Assembly: GCA_946415695.1 (NCBI GenBank)
Contig: CAMKTM010000025.1
Span: 1-16,254, forward strand
Direction of reading: 5' to 3'
Source of the DNA: an uncultured Prevotellaceae bacterium
GTDB taxonomy: Bacteria > Bacteroidota > Bacteroidia > Bacteroidales > Bacteroidaceae
DNA length: 16,254 nucleotides
The translations under genes were made by a program, and so were the position numbers. A model generated the notes under the pieces. The model was not told where the DNA came from. It ran no database searches and saw nothing but the letters and a program-made list of their open reading frames with translations. Shown here one piece after another: positions 1-7,291 of the stretch (its first letter is position 1; the number at the start of each line of letters is the position of its first letter).

Positions 1-85
1 TGAAATCGATGGAACTGGAGATAATGAAATAAATTCCCCGGACACCAATAATTTTATTATATTGCTGTCCGGTAAAATCGGTCTG
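1..85. repeat. Interspersed repeat copy with a stem-loop, upstream of mreD
   Basis: Read on the minus strand, positions 52 to about 15 closely match 6633 to about 6668 on the plus strand; both carry TATTGGTGTC followed by a G-rich stretch, then TTATTTCAT and ATCTCC. Positions 61-85 (ATTGCTGTCCGGTAAAATCG) match 6699-6720 and, more loosely, 7229-7250. The two halves face each other. Arms 38-50 and 60-72 pair over 13 bases with one mismatch around a 9-base loop. I infer a dispersed, non-coding repeat family; no transposase is encoded. The short reading frame ending at position 32 lies inside this repeat, so I do not call it the end of an upstream gene. Confidence 0.6.
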
Positions 86-101
86 TACTGAGAACTGTCA
101 A

Positions 102-167
102 TAATGGTTAAGCATTATTGCAATAAGGGTTAAGCATTATAGCAATAAGGGTTATATTAGTGCCCAA
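102..167 (+). repeat. 22-bp tandem repeat, three units
   Basis: Three consecutive 22-base units begin at 102, 124 and 146. Units 1 and 2 share GGTTAAGCATTAT followed by GCAA; unit 3 keeps TAAGGGTTA and then diverges. The word GGTTAAGCATTATG recurs at 7164-7177, in the other repeat-rich intergenic region. From 168 to 303 I see only AT-rich sequence with minor repeated words (CTGTGGTT twice, and CGAAACTTAAA at 284-294, which recurs at 7210-7220) and no gene. Confidence 0.7.
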
Positions 168-303
168 TAAAAACGTTTCATTGCTCCTTCTGTGGTTAGC
201 TTTCATTATTCGAGTAATTGGCGTAATTCGTGGTTAAAATAAATCTGTTTAATATGCTCAATCTGTGGTTGATTGAAAACTCACGAAACTTAAATCAAAT
301 AAA

Positions 304-335
304 TTTGGTTTATATTCATTTTCTTCGTAATTTTG
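304..335 (+). promoter_or_regulatory. Bacteroidota-type promoter for mreD-mrdA-rodA
   Basis: A -33-like TTTG at 304-307 is followed after 20 bases by TAATTTTG at 328-335, matching the -7 consensus TAnnTTTG of the Bacteroidota primary sigma factor. The start site expected a few bases further on falls at about 339-342, which is at or beside the mreD ATG at 340. Either mreD is translated from a leaderless message or the match is fortuitous and transcription enters from upstream. Confidence 0.6.
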
Positions 336-339
336 CAAA

Positions 340-846
340 ATGATTGTCACGGAGTTAAAACGATTGGCATGGGCATTGCTGCTGCTCGTGGTGCAGGTGT
401 TCGTTCTCGACCATGTGCATCCTTGGGGCTATGGGGCGCCATTGGTGTGCCCGCTTGTCATCATTGCTTTGCCTTTGGGGACTTCGCGGACAGAAGCTTT
501 GCTCTGGGGCTTTGGCGTGGGATTCATTGCCGACATCTTCGCTGGCACTTCGGGCATCAGCAGTGCTGCCCTGACGTTCATTGCCTTCCTCCAGCCGCCC
601 TTGCTGAAGCTTATGGCTCCCCGCGACTTCGAAGAGGAGCTTCATCCCTCCTTCTCCGCCATGGGGCGCTGGAACCATTTCCGCTTCATCGCGCTGCTGC
701 TCCTTATTCATCACCTCGTCTATTTTGCTCTCGAAGGCTTTTCCTACTTCCTCATCGTGGACATCGCCATAAGCATGGGAGTGAGCTATGCGGCTTCGCT
801 GTTGCTGATCCTCTTGGTTGAGTACATCCGTAACCCTCAAAAATAA
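340..846 (+). CDS. mreD: Rod shape-determining protein MreD
   Basis: This 168-residue protein is almost entirely hydrophobic, with about five predicted membrane segments. The first is residues 10-25 (LAWALLLLVVQVFVLDHVHP) and the last is near residues 140-160. Size, topology and position immediately before mrdA and rodA fit MreD, the inner-membrane component of the elongation complex; MreD sequences diverge widely, so context carries much of this call. The stop is 9 nt before the mrdA start, so co-transcription is likely. No mreC is visible in the 339 bases upstream, where the usual order is mreB-mreC-mreD; a repeat-bearing gap lies there instead. The ATG at 340 is the only good start, because the next in-frame Met is near residue 92. 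It sits just after a promoter -7 element, leaving almost no leader. Confidence 0.85.
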   Translation: MIVTELKRLAWALLLLVVQVFVLDHVHPWGYGAPLVCPLVIIALPLGTSRTEALLWGFGVGFIADIFAGTSGISSAALTFIAFLQPPLLKLMAPRDFEEELHPSFSAMGRWNHFRFIALLLLIHHLVYFALEGFSYFLIVDIAISMGVSYAASLLLILLVEYIRNPQK

Positions 847-855
847 AGTGGCGAC

Positions 856-2763
856 ATGGACGGAAAGCAAGGCTCGGCGAAAGTCAAGCAAGGCTCGGCG
901 AAAGCCAACTACGAGCTTGAGAAGCGCAAATACGTGATTGGCGGCGCAGCCGTGTTCATCATCCTTGTCTATCTGCTTCGCCTTTTCACTTTGCAACTCC
1001 TCAGCGAGGACTTCAAGAAGAGTGCCGACTCCAACGCCTTCCTCCAGCGCATCCAGTATCCAGCCCGAGGCGCCATCTCCGACCGCAGCGGCAAACTGCT
1101 CGTCTATAACCAGCCGGCCTACGACGTGATGGTCATCATGAGAGAGCAAGTGGGCGTTGACACGCTCGACCTCTGCGAAAGCCTCGGCATCACCCGCGAC
1201 TGGTACGAGCGCCGAATGGAGGAGATAAAAGACCCTAAGCGCAACCCCGGCTACAGCTCCTACACCCAGCAGGTCTTCATGAGCCAGCTCTCCGTAGAAG
1301 AGTTCAGCCGCTTCCAAGAGAAACTCTTCCGCTTCCCAGGCTTCTACATCCAGAAGCGAAGCATCAGGCAGTACAACTATCCGAACGCTGCCCAACTGCT
1401 CGGCGACATCGGCGAAGTCAGTCCCGAAGACATCGAGGCCGACCATTATTACAGAAGCGGCGACTACATCGGCAAGCTTGGCGTGGAGCGTTCGTACGAG
1501 ACTGCGCTGAGAGGAGAGAAGGGAATGGAAATCCTGCTGCGCGACGCAAGAGGACGTATCAAGGGACGTTACCAAAACGGCAAGTTCGACGTGGCTCCCG
1601 TCCCGGGGCACAACCTCACGATGAGCATCGACATCGAGCTACAAGCCCTCGGCGAACGTCTGATGAAAGGCAAGCTGGGCAGCATCGTCGCCATCGAGCC
1701 GAGCACCGGCGAAGTGCTCTGCATGGTATCAAGCCCCACCTACGACCCTCGCATCATGATAGGCCGTCAGCGAGGAAAGAGCCAGAAACTGCTTGCCGCC
1801 GACCCCCGCAAGCCCCTCCTCAACCGCGCCATCATGGGACAATACCCTCCCGGCTCAACCTTTAAGACGAGCCAGGCCCTCACATTCCTTCAGGAAGGCA
1901 TCATCACACCGCAAACCGCCTATTCCTGCAGCCATGGCTTCCACTTCAGAGGACTCAAGGTTGGCTGCCACGGCCACGGATCGCCCCTCCCGCTCGTCCC
2001 TGCCATCGCCACCTCGTGCAACGGCTATTTCTGCTGGGGACTCTACCACATGTTCGGCAACAGAAAGAAGTACAAGACGGTGCAGGACGCCATGACGACA
2101 TGGAAGGACTACATGGTGAGCATGGGCTTCGGCTACAAGCTCGGCATAGACCTGCCCGGCGAGAAGCGCGGCATGATTCCCAACGCACTCTTCTACGACA
2201 AAGCCTATCGCGGCGACTGGAGCGGCCTGACCGTCATCAGCATCAGCATCGGACAAGGCGAAGTCAACCTCACGCCTTTGCAGATTGCCAACCTCGGCGC
2301 CACCATCGCCAACAGAGGCTATTACATCATCCCGCACGTCGTGAAGGAAGTGCAAGGCATGCCAAAAGACACACTCTACACGAAGAAACACTACACGAAA
2401 GTCGAGCGGGAGCACTACGAGACAGTCGTCCAGGGAATGCGACAGGCCGTGCTTGGCGGCACTTGCCGTGTAGCCAACACAACGAACTATGAAGTATGCG
2501 GCAAGACCGGAACGGCACAAAACCCGCACGGGCAAGACCACAGTGTCTTCATGGGCTTCGCCCCTCGCGAGAACCCGAAGATAGCCATCTGCGTCTATGT
2601 GGAAAACGGCACATGGGGAGCAACCTACGGCGTGCCCATCGGAGCCTTGATGATGGAGCAGTACATCAACGGCAAACTCTCCGAAGCAAGCCAAGAACGC
2701 GCCACATCCTTCGAGAACAAACACTTGTACAAGACAAGCGATGAAACAAGCGAAGAACAATAA
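856..2763 (+). CDS. mrdA: Penicillin-binding protein 2 (elongation-specific transpeptidase)
   Basis: This 635-residue class B PBP cross-links peptidoglycan during side-wall growth, in partnership with RodA. One membrane anchor spans residues 26-48. The non-catalytic dimerisation region follows, with RGAISDRSGKLL at 71-82 and the family's G-K-x-G-V-E-R motif at 206-212. All three transpeptidase motifs are present: STFK at 334-337 (nucleophile Ser334), SCN at 387-389, and KTG at 550-552. Length is typical of the family. The cytoplasmic N-terminus contains a 7-residue duplication (KQGSAKV, KQGSAKA) encoded by a 21-bp tandem repeat. The last 23 nt overlap the rodA start, which suggests translational coupling. 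Confidence 0.95.
   Translation: MDGKQGSAKVKQGSAKANYELEKRKYVIGGAAVFIILVYLLRLFTLQLLSEDFKKSADSNAFLQRIQYPARGAISDRSGKLLVYNQPAYDVMVIMREQVGVDTLDLCESLGITRDWYERRMEEIKDPKRNPGYSSYTQQVFMSQLSVEEFSRFQEKLFRFPGFYIQKRSIRQYNYPNAAQLLGDIGEVSPEDIEADHYYRSGDYIGKLGVERSYETALRGEKGMEILLRDARGRIKGRYQNGKFDVAPVPGHNLTMSIDIELQALGERLMKGKLGSIVAIEPSTGEVLCMVSSPTYDPRIMIGRQRGKSQKLLAADPRKPLLNRAIMGQYPPGSTFKTSQALTFLQEGIITPQTAYSCSHGFHFRGLKVGCHGHGSPLPLVPAIATSCNGYFCWGLYHMFGNRKKYKTVQDAMTTWKDYMVSMGFGYKLGIDLPGEKRGMIPNALFYDKAYRGDWSGLTVISISIGQGEVNLTPLQIANLGATIANRGYYIIPHVVKEVQGMPKDTLYTKKHYTKVEREHYETVVQGMRQAVLGGTCRVANTTNYEVCGKTGTAQNPHGQDHSVFMGFAPRENPKIAICVYVENGTWGATYGVPIGALMMEQYINGKLSEASQERATSFENKHLYKTSDETSEEQ
865..906 (+). repeat. 21-bp in-frame tandem duplication in mrdA
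   Basis: Positions 865-885 and 886-906 are direct repeats differing only at the next-to-last base (GTC against GCC). They duplicate K-Q-G-S-A-K-V/A in the cytoplasmic tail before the membrane anchor. The tract could change length by slippage without breaking the frame. Confidence 0.85.
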
Positions 2764-4252
2764 ACAAAAGAAAGAGGCAACATCGCTCTGGAGCTCCATC
2801 GACTGGCCCACCATCTTCATCTACGTAGTGCTGCTGGCACTGGGCTGGATGAGTGTGTGCGGAGCCAGCTACGACTTCGACCAGGCAGCAGGCATCCTCG
2901 ACTTCTCCACCCGAAGCGGCATGCAAATCGTCTGGATCGGCAGTTCTTTGATTCTTGCCTTCCTCATCCTTATGATCGACGACCGAGTCATCGAGTCGCT
3001 TTCATACATTATATATATATGTTTCCTCGGCTTGCTTTTCGCCACACCCTTCTTGGCTCACGAAATCAAAGGCTCCATGTCATGGATTAAGATAGGCAAT
3101 TTCAGCGTACAACCCGCAGAGTTCGCGAAGTTCGGCGTAGCGCTTTGCCTGGCAAAGGTGATGAGCACCTACGGCTTCGACGTCAGGAAATGGCGCGACT
3201 TCGTTATATGCGTTGCTCTGATAGTCGTTCCCATGGGCCTGATTGTCATGCAGAAAGAGACGGGCAGCGCACTTGTCTATAGCGCATTCTTCCTGATGCT
3301 ATACCGCGAAGGAATGCCCGGCAGCATTCTCTTCGTCGCCATTGCTGCCGTGGTCTATTTCGTCGTAGGCGTACGCTATGCCGACACTCCGCTCTGGGGC
3401 ATTGAGCAGATGAGCCTCGGGCACGGGCTCGTCATGCTGCTCATACAAGTCTTTACCATCGGGCTTGCCATAGTTTTAGGGGGCAAGGAGCAGGGGGCAA
3501 GGAACAAAAGAATGGACCTCGGCAAAATTCTCCTTTACACGTTGGCCATTGATGCCGCCGCCATTCTCTTCGCCCGCTACGTCTATCCCTGCAATGCCGT
3601 TTGGGCAATGGTCGTTGCCTGCGGCGCACTGGCTCTTTATCTGCTCTATCTCTCGCTTCGCGACCGCGCCATCTCCTATTGCCTCATAAGCCTCTTCACC
3701 TTGGGCAGCATGGTCTTCTACTATTCCACAGACTTCGTGCTGAACAGGGTACTGGAGGCGCACCAGCAGACGCGAATCCAGGTCTTACTTGGCTTGAAGG
3801 ACGACCCTCGCGGCGTTGGCTATAACGTCATACAAGCCAAGATAGCGATCGGCTCGGGCGGGCTGGAAGGGAAGGGCTTCCTGAACGGCACACAGACAAA
3901 GCTAAAATACGTACCGGAGCAGGACACCGACTTCATCTTCTGCACCGTGGGCGAAGAAGAAGGCTTCATCGGTTGCGCCATCGTGCTTCTGCTCTTCCTT
4001 TCGCTCATCCTGAGGCTTTTGCACCTGGCAGAACGGCAGCCATACACCTTTGGACGAGTGTATGGATATTGCGTCCTGAGCATCTTCCTTTTCCATGTCT
4101 TTATCAACGTCGGGATGGTGCTTGGCCTCACGCCTGTCATCGGCATTCCCCTGCCTTTCTTCAGCTATGGCGGCTCTTCGCTATGGGGCTTCACCATTCT
4201 GCTCTTCATTTTCCTCAGGATAGATGCCGGCGCTGGCAGGTTACAACGCTAA
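2741..4252 (+). CDS. rodA: Rod shape-determining protein RodA (SEDS peptidoglycan glycosyltransferase)
   Basis: This 503-residue polytopic membrane protein polymerises glycan strands from lipid II and pairs with the PBP2 encoded just upstream. Family motifs seen: NFSVQPAEFAK at 120-130; DDPRGVGYNVIQAK at 354-367; GSGGLEGKGFLNGTQ at 371-385; PEQDTDFIF at 392-400, an acidic segment conserved in SEDS proteins; and the C-terminal PVIGIPLPFFSYGGSS at 465-480. It is longer than the roughly 370-residue E. coli RodA. Extra membrane segments around residues 195-330 account for the difference, as I recall for Bacteroidota RodA. The loop at 248-257 (GKEQGARNKR) is encoded by a 14-bp tandem duplication. 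The ATG at 2741 lies inside mrdA. No terminator is obvious after the stop. Confidence 0.95.
   Translation: MKQAKNNKQKKEATSLWSSIDWPTIFIYVVLLALGWMSVCGASYDFDQAAGILDFSTRSGMQIVWIGSSLILAFLILMIDDRVIESLSYIIYICFLGLLFATPFLAHEIKGSMSWIKIGNFSVQPAEFAKFGVALCLAKVMSTYGFDVRKWRDFVICVALIVVPMGLIVMQKETGSALVYSAFFLMLYREGMPGSILFVAIAAVVYFVVGVRYADTPLWGIEQMSLGHGLVMLLIQVFTIGLAIVLGGKEQGARNKRMDLGKILLYTLAIDAAAILFARYVYPCNAVWAMVVACGALALYLLYLSLRDRAISYCLISLFTLGSMVFYYSTDFVLNRVLEAHQQTRIQVLLGLKDDPRGVGYNVIQAKIAIGSGGLEGKGFLNGTQTKLKYVPEQDTDFIFCTVGEEEGFIGCAIVLLLFLSLILRLLHLAERQPYTFGRVYGYCVLSIFLFHVFINVGMVLGLTPVIGIPLPFFSYGGSSLWGFTILLFIFLRIDAGAGRLQR
3479..3506 (+). repeat. 14-bp tandem duplication inside rodA
   Basis: Positions 3479-3492 and 3493-3506 are near-identical copies (GGGGGCAAGGAGCA and GGGGGCAAGGAACA). 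They encode the hydrophilic loop around G-K-E-Q-G-A-R-N-K. The core word GGCAAGGAG also appears twice in the non-coding region near the right end of the window (15971-15979 and 16076-16084), so it may belong to a dispersed repeat vocabulary in this genome. Confidence 0.75.
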
Positions 4253-4309
4253 TGAGAGAGGGAGAAAAGGAGAATTTCTCATCTTTCCACACAAAAAAAG
4301 GCGTTTTTC

Positions 4310-4340
4310 TTTGAACCAAAGGAAATAAATCGTATATTTG
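4310..4340 (+). promoter_or_regulatory. Promoter of the fasciclin lipoprotein gene
   Basis: TTTG at 4310-4313 is followed after exactly 19 bases by TATATTTG at 4333-4340, a full match to the Bacteroidota -33/-7 consensus. The expected start near 4344-4347 gives a leader of about 40 nt before the ATG at 4387. This implies that the fasciclin gene is transcribed separately from rodA, although read-through remains possible. Confidence 0.8.
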
Positions 4341-4386
4341 TACGCAATTACTAACAACAAACTGAATAATTTACCTTAAACTTCTA

Positions 4387-6519
4387 ATGAGAAAATACCT
4401 TTTTTATGCGCTTGCCCTAGCCAGCATCGTCGTGACTGGATGCACGGAAAACATAGACACTTCCGCTCGTTATGTCTTTAAGGAAGAGACCATAACCAGC
4501 TATTTGAGTAAACACGAACAGTACAGCGAATACTACCGCCTGCTGGGAGAAGTGGCAGTAAGCAAATACAGCGAGACAAAAGTCTTGCAGTTACTTTCCG
4601 CACGCGGAAACTATACGGTCTTTGCTCCCACGAACAATGCCATTCAGCAGTACCTCGACACACTCATGCAGCAAGGGCTAATCCCAGAAGCCAAGTGGGA
4701 AGCCTTCCCCAACGACCGCAAGCGCGATTCCATCAGCCACGTCATCGTCTTCAACAGCATCATCGACAGTGGCGACGATTACTCCTATTTCGAAATAAAC
4801 AACTTGCCTTCGCCCACAGCCACATCTAACAGCGTGGAGTTCACCATACCCAACATGAACGACCGCAAGCTCGTGGTGCAATACACCAACAGGCCGGACA
4901 GCATCCTCATCAACAATTGCGACATCGACCGCTCCAACAGAGACATCCTCTGCATCAATGGCGTCATACATGCCATGCATGGCGTCATCTCGCCCAGCAA
5001 CAACACAATGGACCAAATGCTGAAGAAGTACGCCGAGGACGAGAACTCCGGCTTCGTCATTGCAGCAAAACTCATTGAGGCATGCGGCTTGAGCAAAGAC
5101 ATCTCTGCCGACCGCGATGAAGTCTATGAAGACCTCTTCCAAACCGACAAAATAAAGAAAACAGAAAACAGCATCGGCGATGGCGGCAACGAAACATTCC
5201 ACACGCCCGAACACCGCTACTTCGGCTTCACCTACTTTGCCGAAACCGACGAGTTCTGGACGAGTGCCATTGGGAAAAACGTCATGGACATCACCATGGA
5301 GGACGTGATGACGTACCTCGACGCACAAGGCATATATCCGGAAGCAAAACGAGACATCAACTACAAGGAGAAAGACAACCTCCTCTATCAGTTTGTCACC
5401 TATCACCTGCTGCCAGAACGCCTGAGCCCCGACAAACTCGTTTATCACTACAACGAAAAGGGCTACGACATCAACCGCAAGACACCCACCGTGGCCGTCA
5501 TGGAGTTCTACACCACCATGGGCAAACGCCGTCTGCTCAAACTCTTCGAGAGCCGACAGAGCAATGGCGTACACATCAACCGATTCCCAAATCTTGACGA
5601 TGAACGCCAAGGCACTTACCACGAACTTTCCTGCGACCCCGACAAGGAAGGCATCCGAATAGGCGAACCCAACCTCGAGGGAGACAACAACATACGCAAC
5701 GGCATCATCTATCCCATCGACAAACTGCTCTACTACAGCGACGAGACACGCGCCAATCTGCAGAAACAGCGCATCCGCTGGAGCGTGCCAAGCATGTGGC
5801 CGGAATTTATGAACAACGACATCCGCTGCAATGAAATCACCGACGAGAAACACAAAAACGTATATATTCCCACCGACCAGGAATACAAGTATCTCGAAGA
5901 CGTAGATATATCCAAAGACACCAAGTTCTTCTATTGGACAGGACGAGGCAATGGCTGGGCAAACATGCAAGGCGACGAAATGACCATACGCGGCATAACA
6001 GACTGCATCATGCGCCTGCCGCCAGTCCCCATGCGAGGCACCTACGAACTGAGATTTGCCATACAAAGCGGTGGCGAACGCCGTGGCATGGTACAATTCT
6101 ATTGGGGTAGCAACAAAGAGAAACTCGTGGCAATGGGCATTCCCATGGACTTGAGACAAGCAGGCGACAACACGCTGCACATCCCGGGAAACGACCCCGT
6201 CAGCGACATAGGCTATGCCCTTGACACCGACGACGAAGAGTTCAACGCCGAAGTGGATAAGCGCCTGCGCAACAACGGATTTATGAAAGGCTGCAACCAA
6301 TATTGCGCCGGAGCACCTGGCAGCAGCACAATGATGCGAGGCAACACAAACTGCATACGCCGCATCATCATCCGCGCAACCATGGACCCCGACGTCACCT
6401 ACTACATACGCTTCAAGACCGTCCTGGACGACGAGACACGATTCTTCTACATGGACTACATGGAGTATTGCGCCAAGGAAGTCTATGACAACCCCGAAAA
6501 GCCAGAAGACATCTGGTAA
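4387..6519 (+). CDS. Fasciclin-domain lipoprotein
   Basis: This 710-residue protein begins with a lipoprotein signal (MRKYLFYALALASIVVTGC, lipidated Cys19), so it is anchored in the outer membrane, probably at the surface. A first fasciclin (FAS1) domain spans about residues 35-205: GNYTVFAPTNNAI at 74-86 is its first conserved block and NGVIHAMHGVISP at 191-203 its last. A second, more divergent one spans about 220-455, with YFGFTYFAETD at 278-288 and RNGIIYPIDKLL at 437-448. The remaining 250 residues form no domain I can name; the segment at 540-600 reads like a beta-sandwich. In Bacteroidota, fasciclin lipoproteins often accompany SusC/SusD glycan uptake genes, but none is in view here. 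The gene is followed by a strong hairpin and probably stands alone. Adhesion or glycan binding is inferred. Confidence 0.85.
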   Translation: MRKYLFYALALASIVVTGCTENIDTSARYVFKEETITSYLSKHEQYSEYYRLLGEVAVSKYSETKVLQLLSARGNYTVFAPTNNAIQQYLDTLMQQGLIPEAKWEAFPNDRKRDSISHVIVFNSIIDSGDDYSYFEINNLPSPTATSNSVEFTIPNMNDRKLVVQYTNRPDSILINNCDIDRSNRDILCINGVIHAMHGVISPSNNTMDQMLKKYAEDENSGFVIAAKLIEACGLSKDISADRDEVYEDLFQTDKIKKTENSIGDGGNETFHTPEHRYFGFTYFAETDEFWTSAIGKNVMDITMEDVMTYLDAQGIYPEAKRDINYKEKDNLLYQFVTYHLLPERLSPDKLVYHYNEKGYDINRKTPTVAVMEFYTTMGKRRLLKLFESRQSNGVHINRFPNLDDERQGTYHELSCDPDKEGIRIGEPNLEGDNNIRNGIIYPIDKLLYYSDETRANLQKQRIRWSVPSMWPEFMNNDIRCNEITDEKHKNVYIPTDQEYKYLEDVDISKDTKFFYWTGRGNGWANMQGDEMTIRGITDCIMRLPPVPMRGTYELRFAIQSGGERRGMVQFYWGSNKEKLVAMGIPMDLRQAGDNTLHIPGNDPVSDIGYALDTDDEEFNAEVDKRLRNNGFMKGCNQYCAGAPGSSTMMRGNTNCIRRIIIRATMDPDVTYYIRFKTVLDDETRFFYMDYMEYCAKEVYDNPEKPEDIW

Positions 6520-6560
6520 AGCAGCGGCAATAACTGGCACGAGACTGTGCCGACAGTAAC

Positions 6561-6632
6561 AACAACGGATTTCACGGATTATCTTATACGCTGATTATCA
6601 GTATAAGAAACGTCCGTGAAATCCGTTGTTTT
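6561..6632 (+). terminator. Long hairpin with U-tract after the fasciclin gene
   Basis: Arms 6561-6578 (AACAACGGATTTCACGGA) and 6613-6630 pair perfectly over 18 bases. A second stem lies inside: CTTATAC at 6583-6589 with GTATAAG at 6601-6607, and CTGAT at 6591-6595 with ATCAG at 6597-6601 as its overlapping inner part. TTTT at 6629-6632 follows the right arm, so it can act as a terminator for the gene ending at 6519. Its arm and loop words recur in the hairpin at 6806-6893, which argues that it is also a member of a dispersed repeat family. Confidence 0.7.
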
Positions 6633-6690
6633 ATATTGGTGTCAGGGAAAATTATTTCATCATCTCCTGCACCCTCCTAACCATCGGTAT
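6633..6690 (+). repeat. Second copy of the repeat found at 1-52
   Basis: From 6634 the sequence (TATTGGTGTCAGGGAAAATT, then TTATTTCAT and ATCTCC) matches the reverse complement of positions 52 to about 15. Agreement fades after about 6668. It lies directly between the fasciclin terminator and the larger inverted-repeat element that begins at 6699. Confidence 0.55.
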
Positions 6691-6805
6691 TTAGAACTAT
6701 TGCTGTCCGGTAAATTCGGCATGAAAGGCCATTAAGCTGTCAGTCCAGGGCGCTATTTACTTCTGCCCTTAAAGAAGATGTGTCAAAACACAATCAATAT
6801 AATAA

Positions 6806-6893
6806 AACAACGGATTACACGTATTTAACGGATTTAAGCGATGCTGATAATCAGCAAATAAGATAATCCGTAAAATCCGTGTAATCCGTTGTT
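6806..6893. repeat. Long imperfect hairpin, same family as 6561-6632
   Basis: Arms 6806-6821 (AACAACGGATTACACG) and 6878-6893 pair perfectly over 16 bases. Pairing continues after a one-base offset with 6823-6834 against 6865-6876 (one mismatch), and ends in GCTGAT at 6843-6848 with ATCAGC at 6850-6855. The arms begin with the same AACAACGGATT word as the hairpin at 6561, and both loops contain CTGAT/ATCAG. Confidence 0.75.
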
Positions 6894-6912
6894 GTTAATT
6901 ATGACACATCCT

Positions 6913-7029
6913 CCTCGTTGACAATAATGCTGTGCCTCGTTGACAATAAAGGCGTGCCTCGTTGACAATAAAGGCGTGCCTCGTTGGCAATAAAGGCGTG
7001 CCTCGTTGGCAATAAAGGCGTGCCTCGTT
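6913..7029. repeat. 22-bp tandem array, five full units plus a partial
   Basis: Units begin at 6913, 6935, 6957, 6979 and 7001, with a 7-base remnant at 7023. The unit starts CCTCGTTG, then A or G, then CAATAAAGGC. Units 2 and 3 are identical, units 4 and 5 are identical, and the two pairs differ by one base; unit 1 is more divergent. There are no unique spacers. All three minus-strand frames are open across the array because 22 is not a multiple of three and the unit lacks stops. Confidence 0.9.
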
Positions 7030-7141
7030 TTTGGGGACGACATGCGTTGACTCCTTTTCCGTCGAACTCAGGTTCATTATGACACATCCTCCTGACTGCT
7101 TAATGGCCTTTCAGGCCGATTTCCACGGACACCAATAATAC

Positions 7142-7178
7142 AGGTCAAGCATTATGCCATAAAGGTTAAGCATTATGC
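7142..7178 (+). repeat. Two direct copies of AGGTTAAGCATTATGC
   Basis: AGGTCAAGCATTATGC at 7142-7157 and AGGTTAAGCATTATGC at 7163-7178 lie 21 bases apart and resemble the units at 102-145. From here to 7251 there is one more copy of the CTGTCCGG repeat (7229-7250) and the word CGAAACTTAAA at 7210-7220, but no gene. Confidence 0.65.
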
Positions 7179-7251
7179 TCAGCACGCTGTATCAACTTGT
7201 CGGAACCTCCGAAACTTAAAACTACTAATGCTGTCCGGGGAATTCGGCCTG

Positions 7252-7277
7252 ACTGCTTTACTCAGTAGCAAAGCAGT
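7252..7277. repeat. Small hairpin
   Basis: ACTGCTTT at 7252-7259 pairs with AAAGCAGT at 7270-7277 around a 10-base loop. It directly follows the CTGTCCGG repeat copy and precedes the terminator of the export operon. There is no U-tract on either side, so its function is unclear. Confidence 0.5.
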
Positions 7278-7291
7278 GAGAATAAATGCAA

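Larger units (their letters stand above)
6699..7136. mobile_element. Composite MITE-like element with 45-bp imperfect terminal inverted repeats
   Basis: The ends 6699-6743 and 7092-7136 are inverted copies of equal length, matching at 38 of 45 positions; the longest shared block is GCTTAATGGCCTTTCA. Inside lie a long hairpin (6806-6893), a 22-bp tandem array (6913-7029), and an 18-bp perfect direct repeat, ATTATGACACATCCTCCT, at 6898-6915 and 7076-7093. GATGTGTCA at 6777-6785 is inverted relative to TGACACATC at 6902-6910. No transposase is encoded. I see no convincing target-site duplication, so calling it a non-autonomous mobile element is inference; it could equally be a cluster of several repeats. 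Confidence 0.5.

Noticed and set aside
3..32. Possible C-terminal end of an upstream gene (reading KSMELEIMK then stop)
   Set aside because: The same stretch is part of a repeat that recurs at 6633-6668, so it is more likely non-coding; the window edge prevents a firm decision.
355..1611. 418-residue open frame antisense to mreD and mrdA
   Set aside because: It spans two recognised genes and has no recognisable motif.
4678..6540. 620-residue open frame antisense to the fasciclin gene
   Set aside because: The sense strand has a lipoprotein signal, fasciclin motifs and a consensus promoter. The antisense frame shows no domain and is an effect of codon bias.
6913..7029. Possible CRISPR array
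   Set aside because: Units are directly contiguous 22-mers with no unique spacers, and no cas gene is present.
6834..7087. Three overlapping minus-strand reading frames of 60-69 residues with repeats such as RLYCQRGTPLL
   Set aside because: They are the three translations of the 22-bp tandem array; its unit lacks stops and shifts frame each time, so all frames stay open. No start context or other coding signal.
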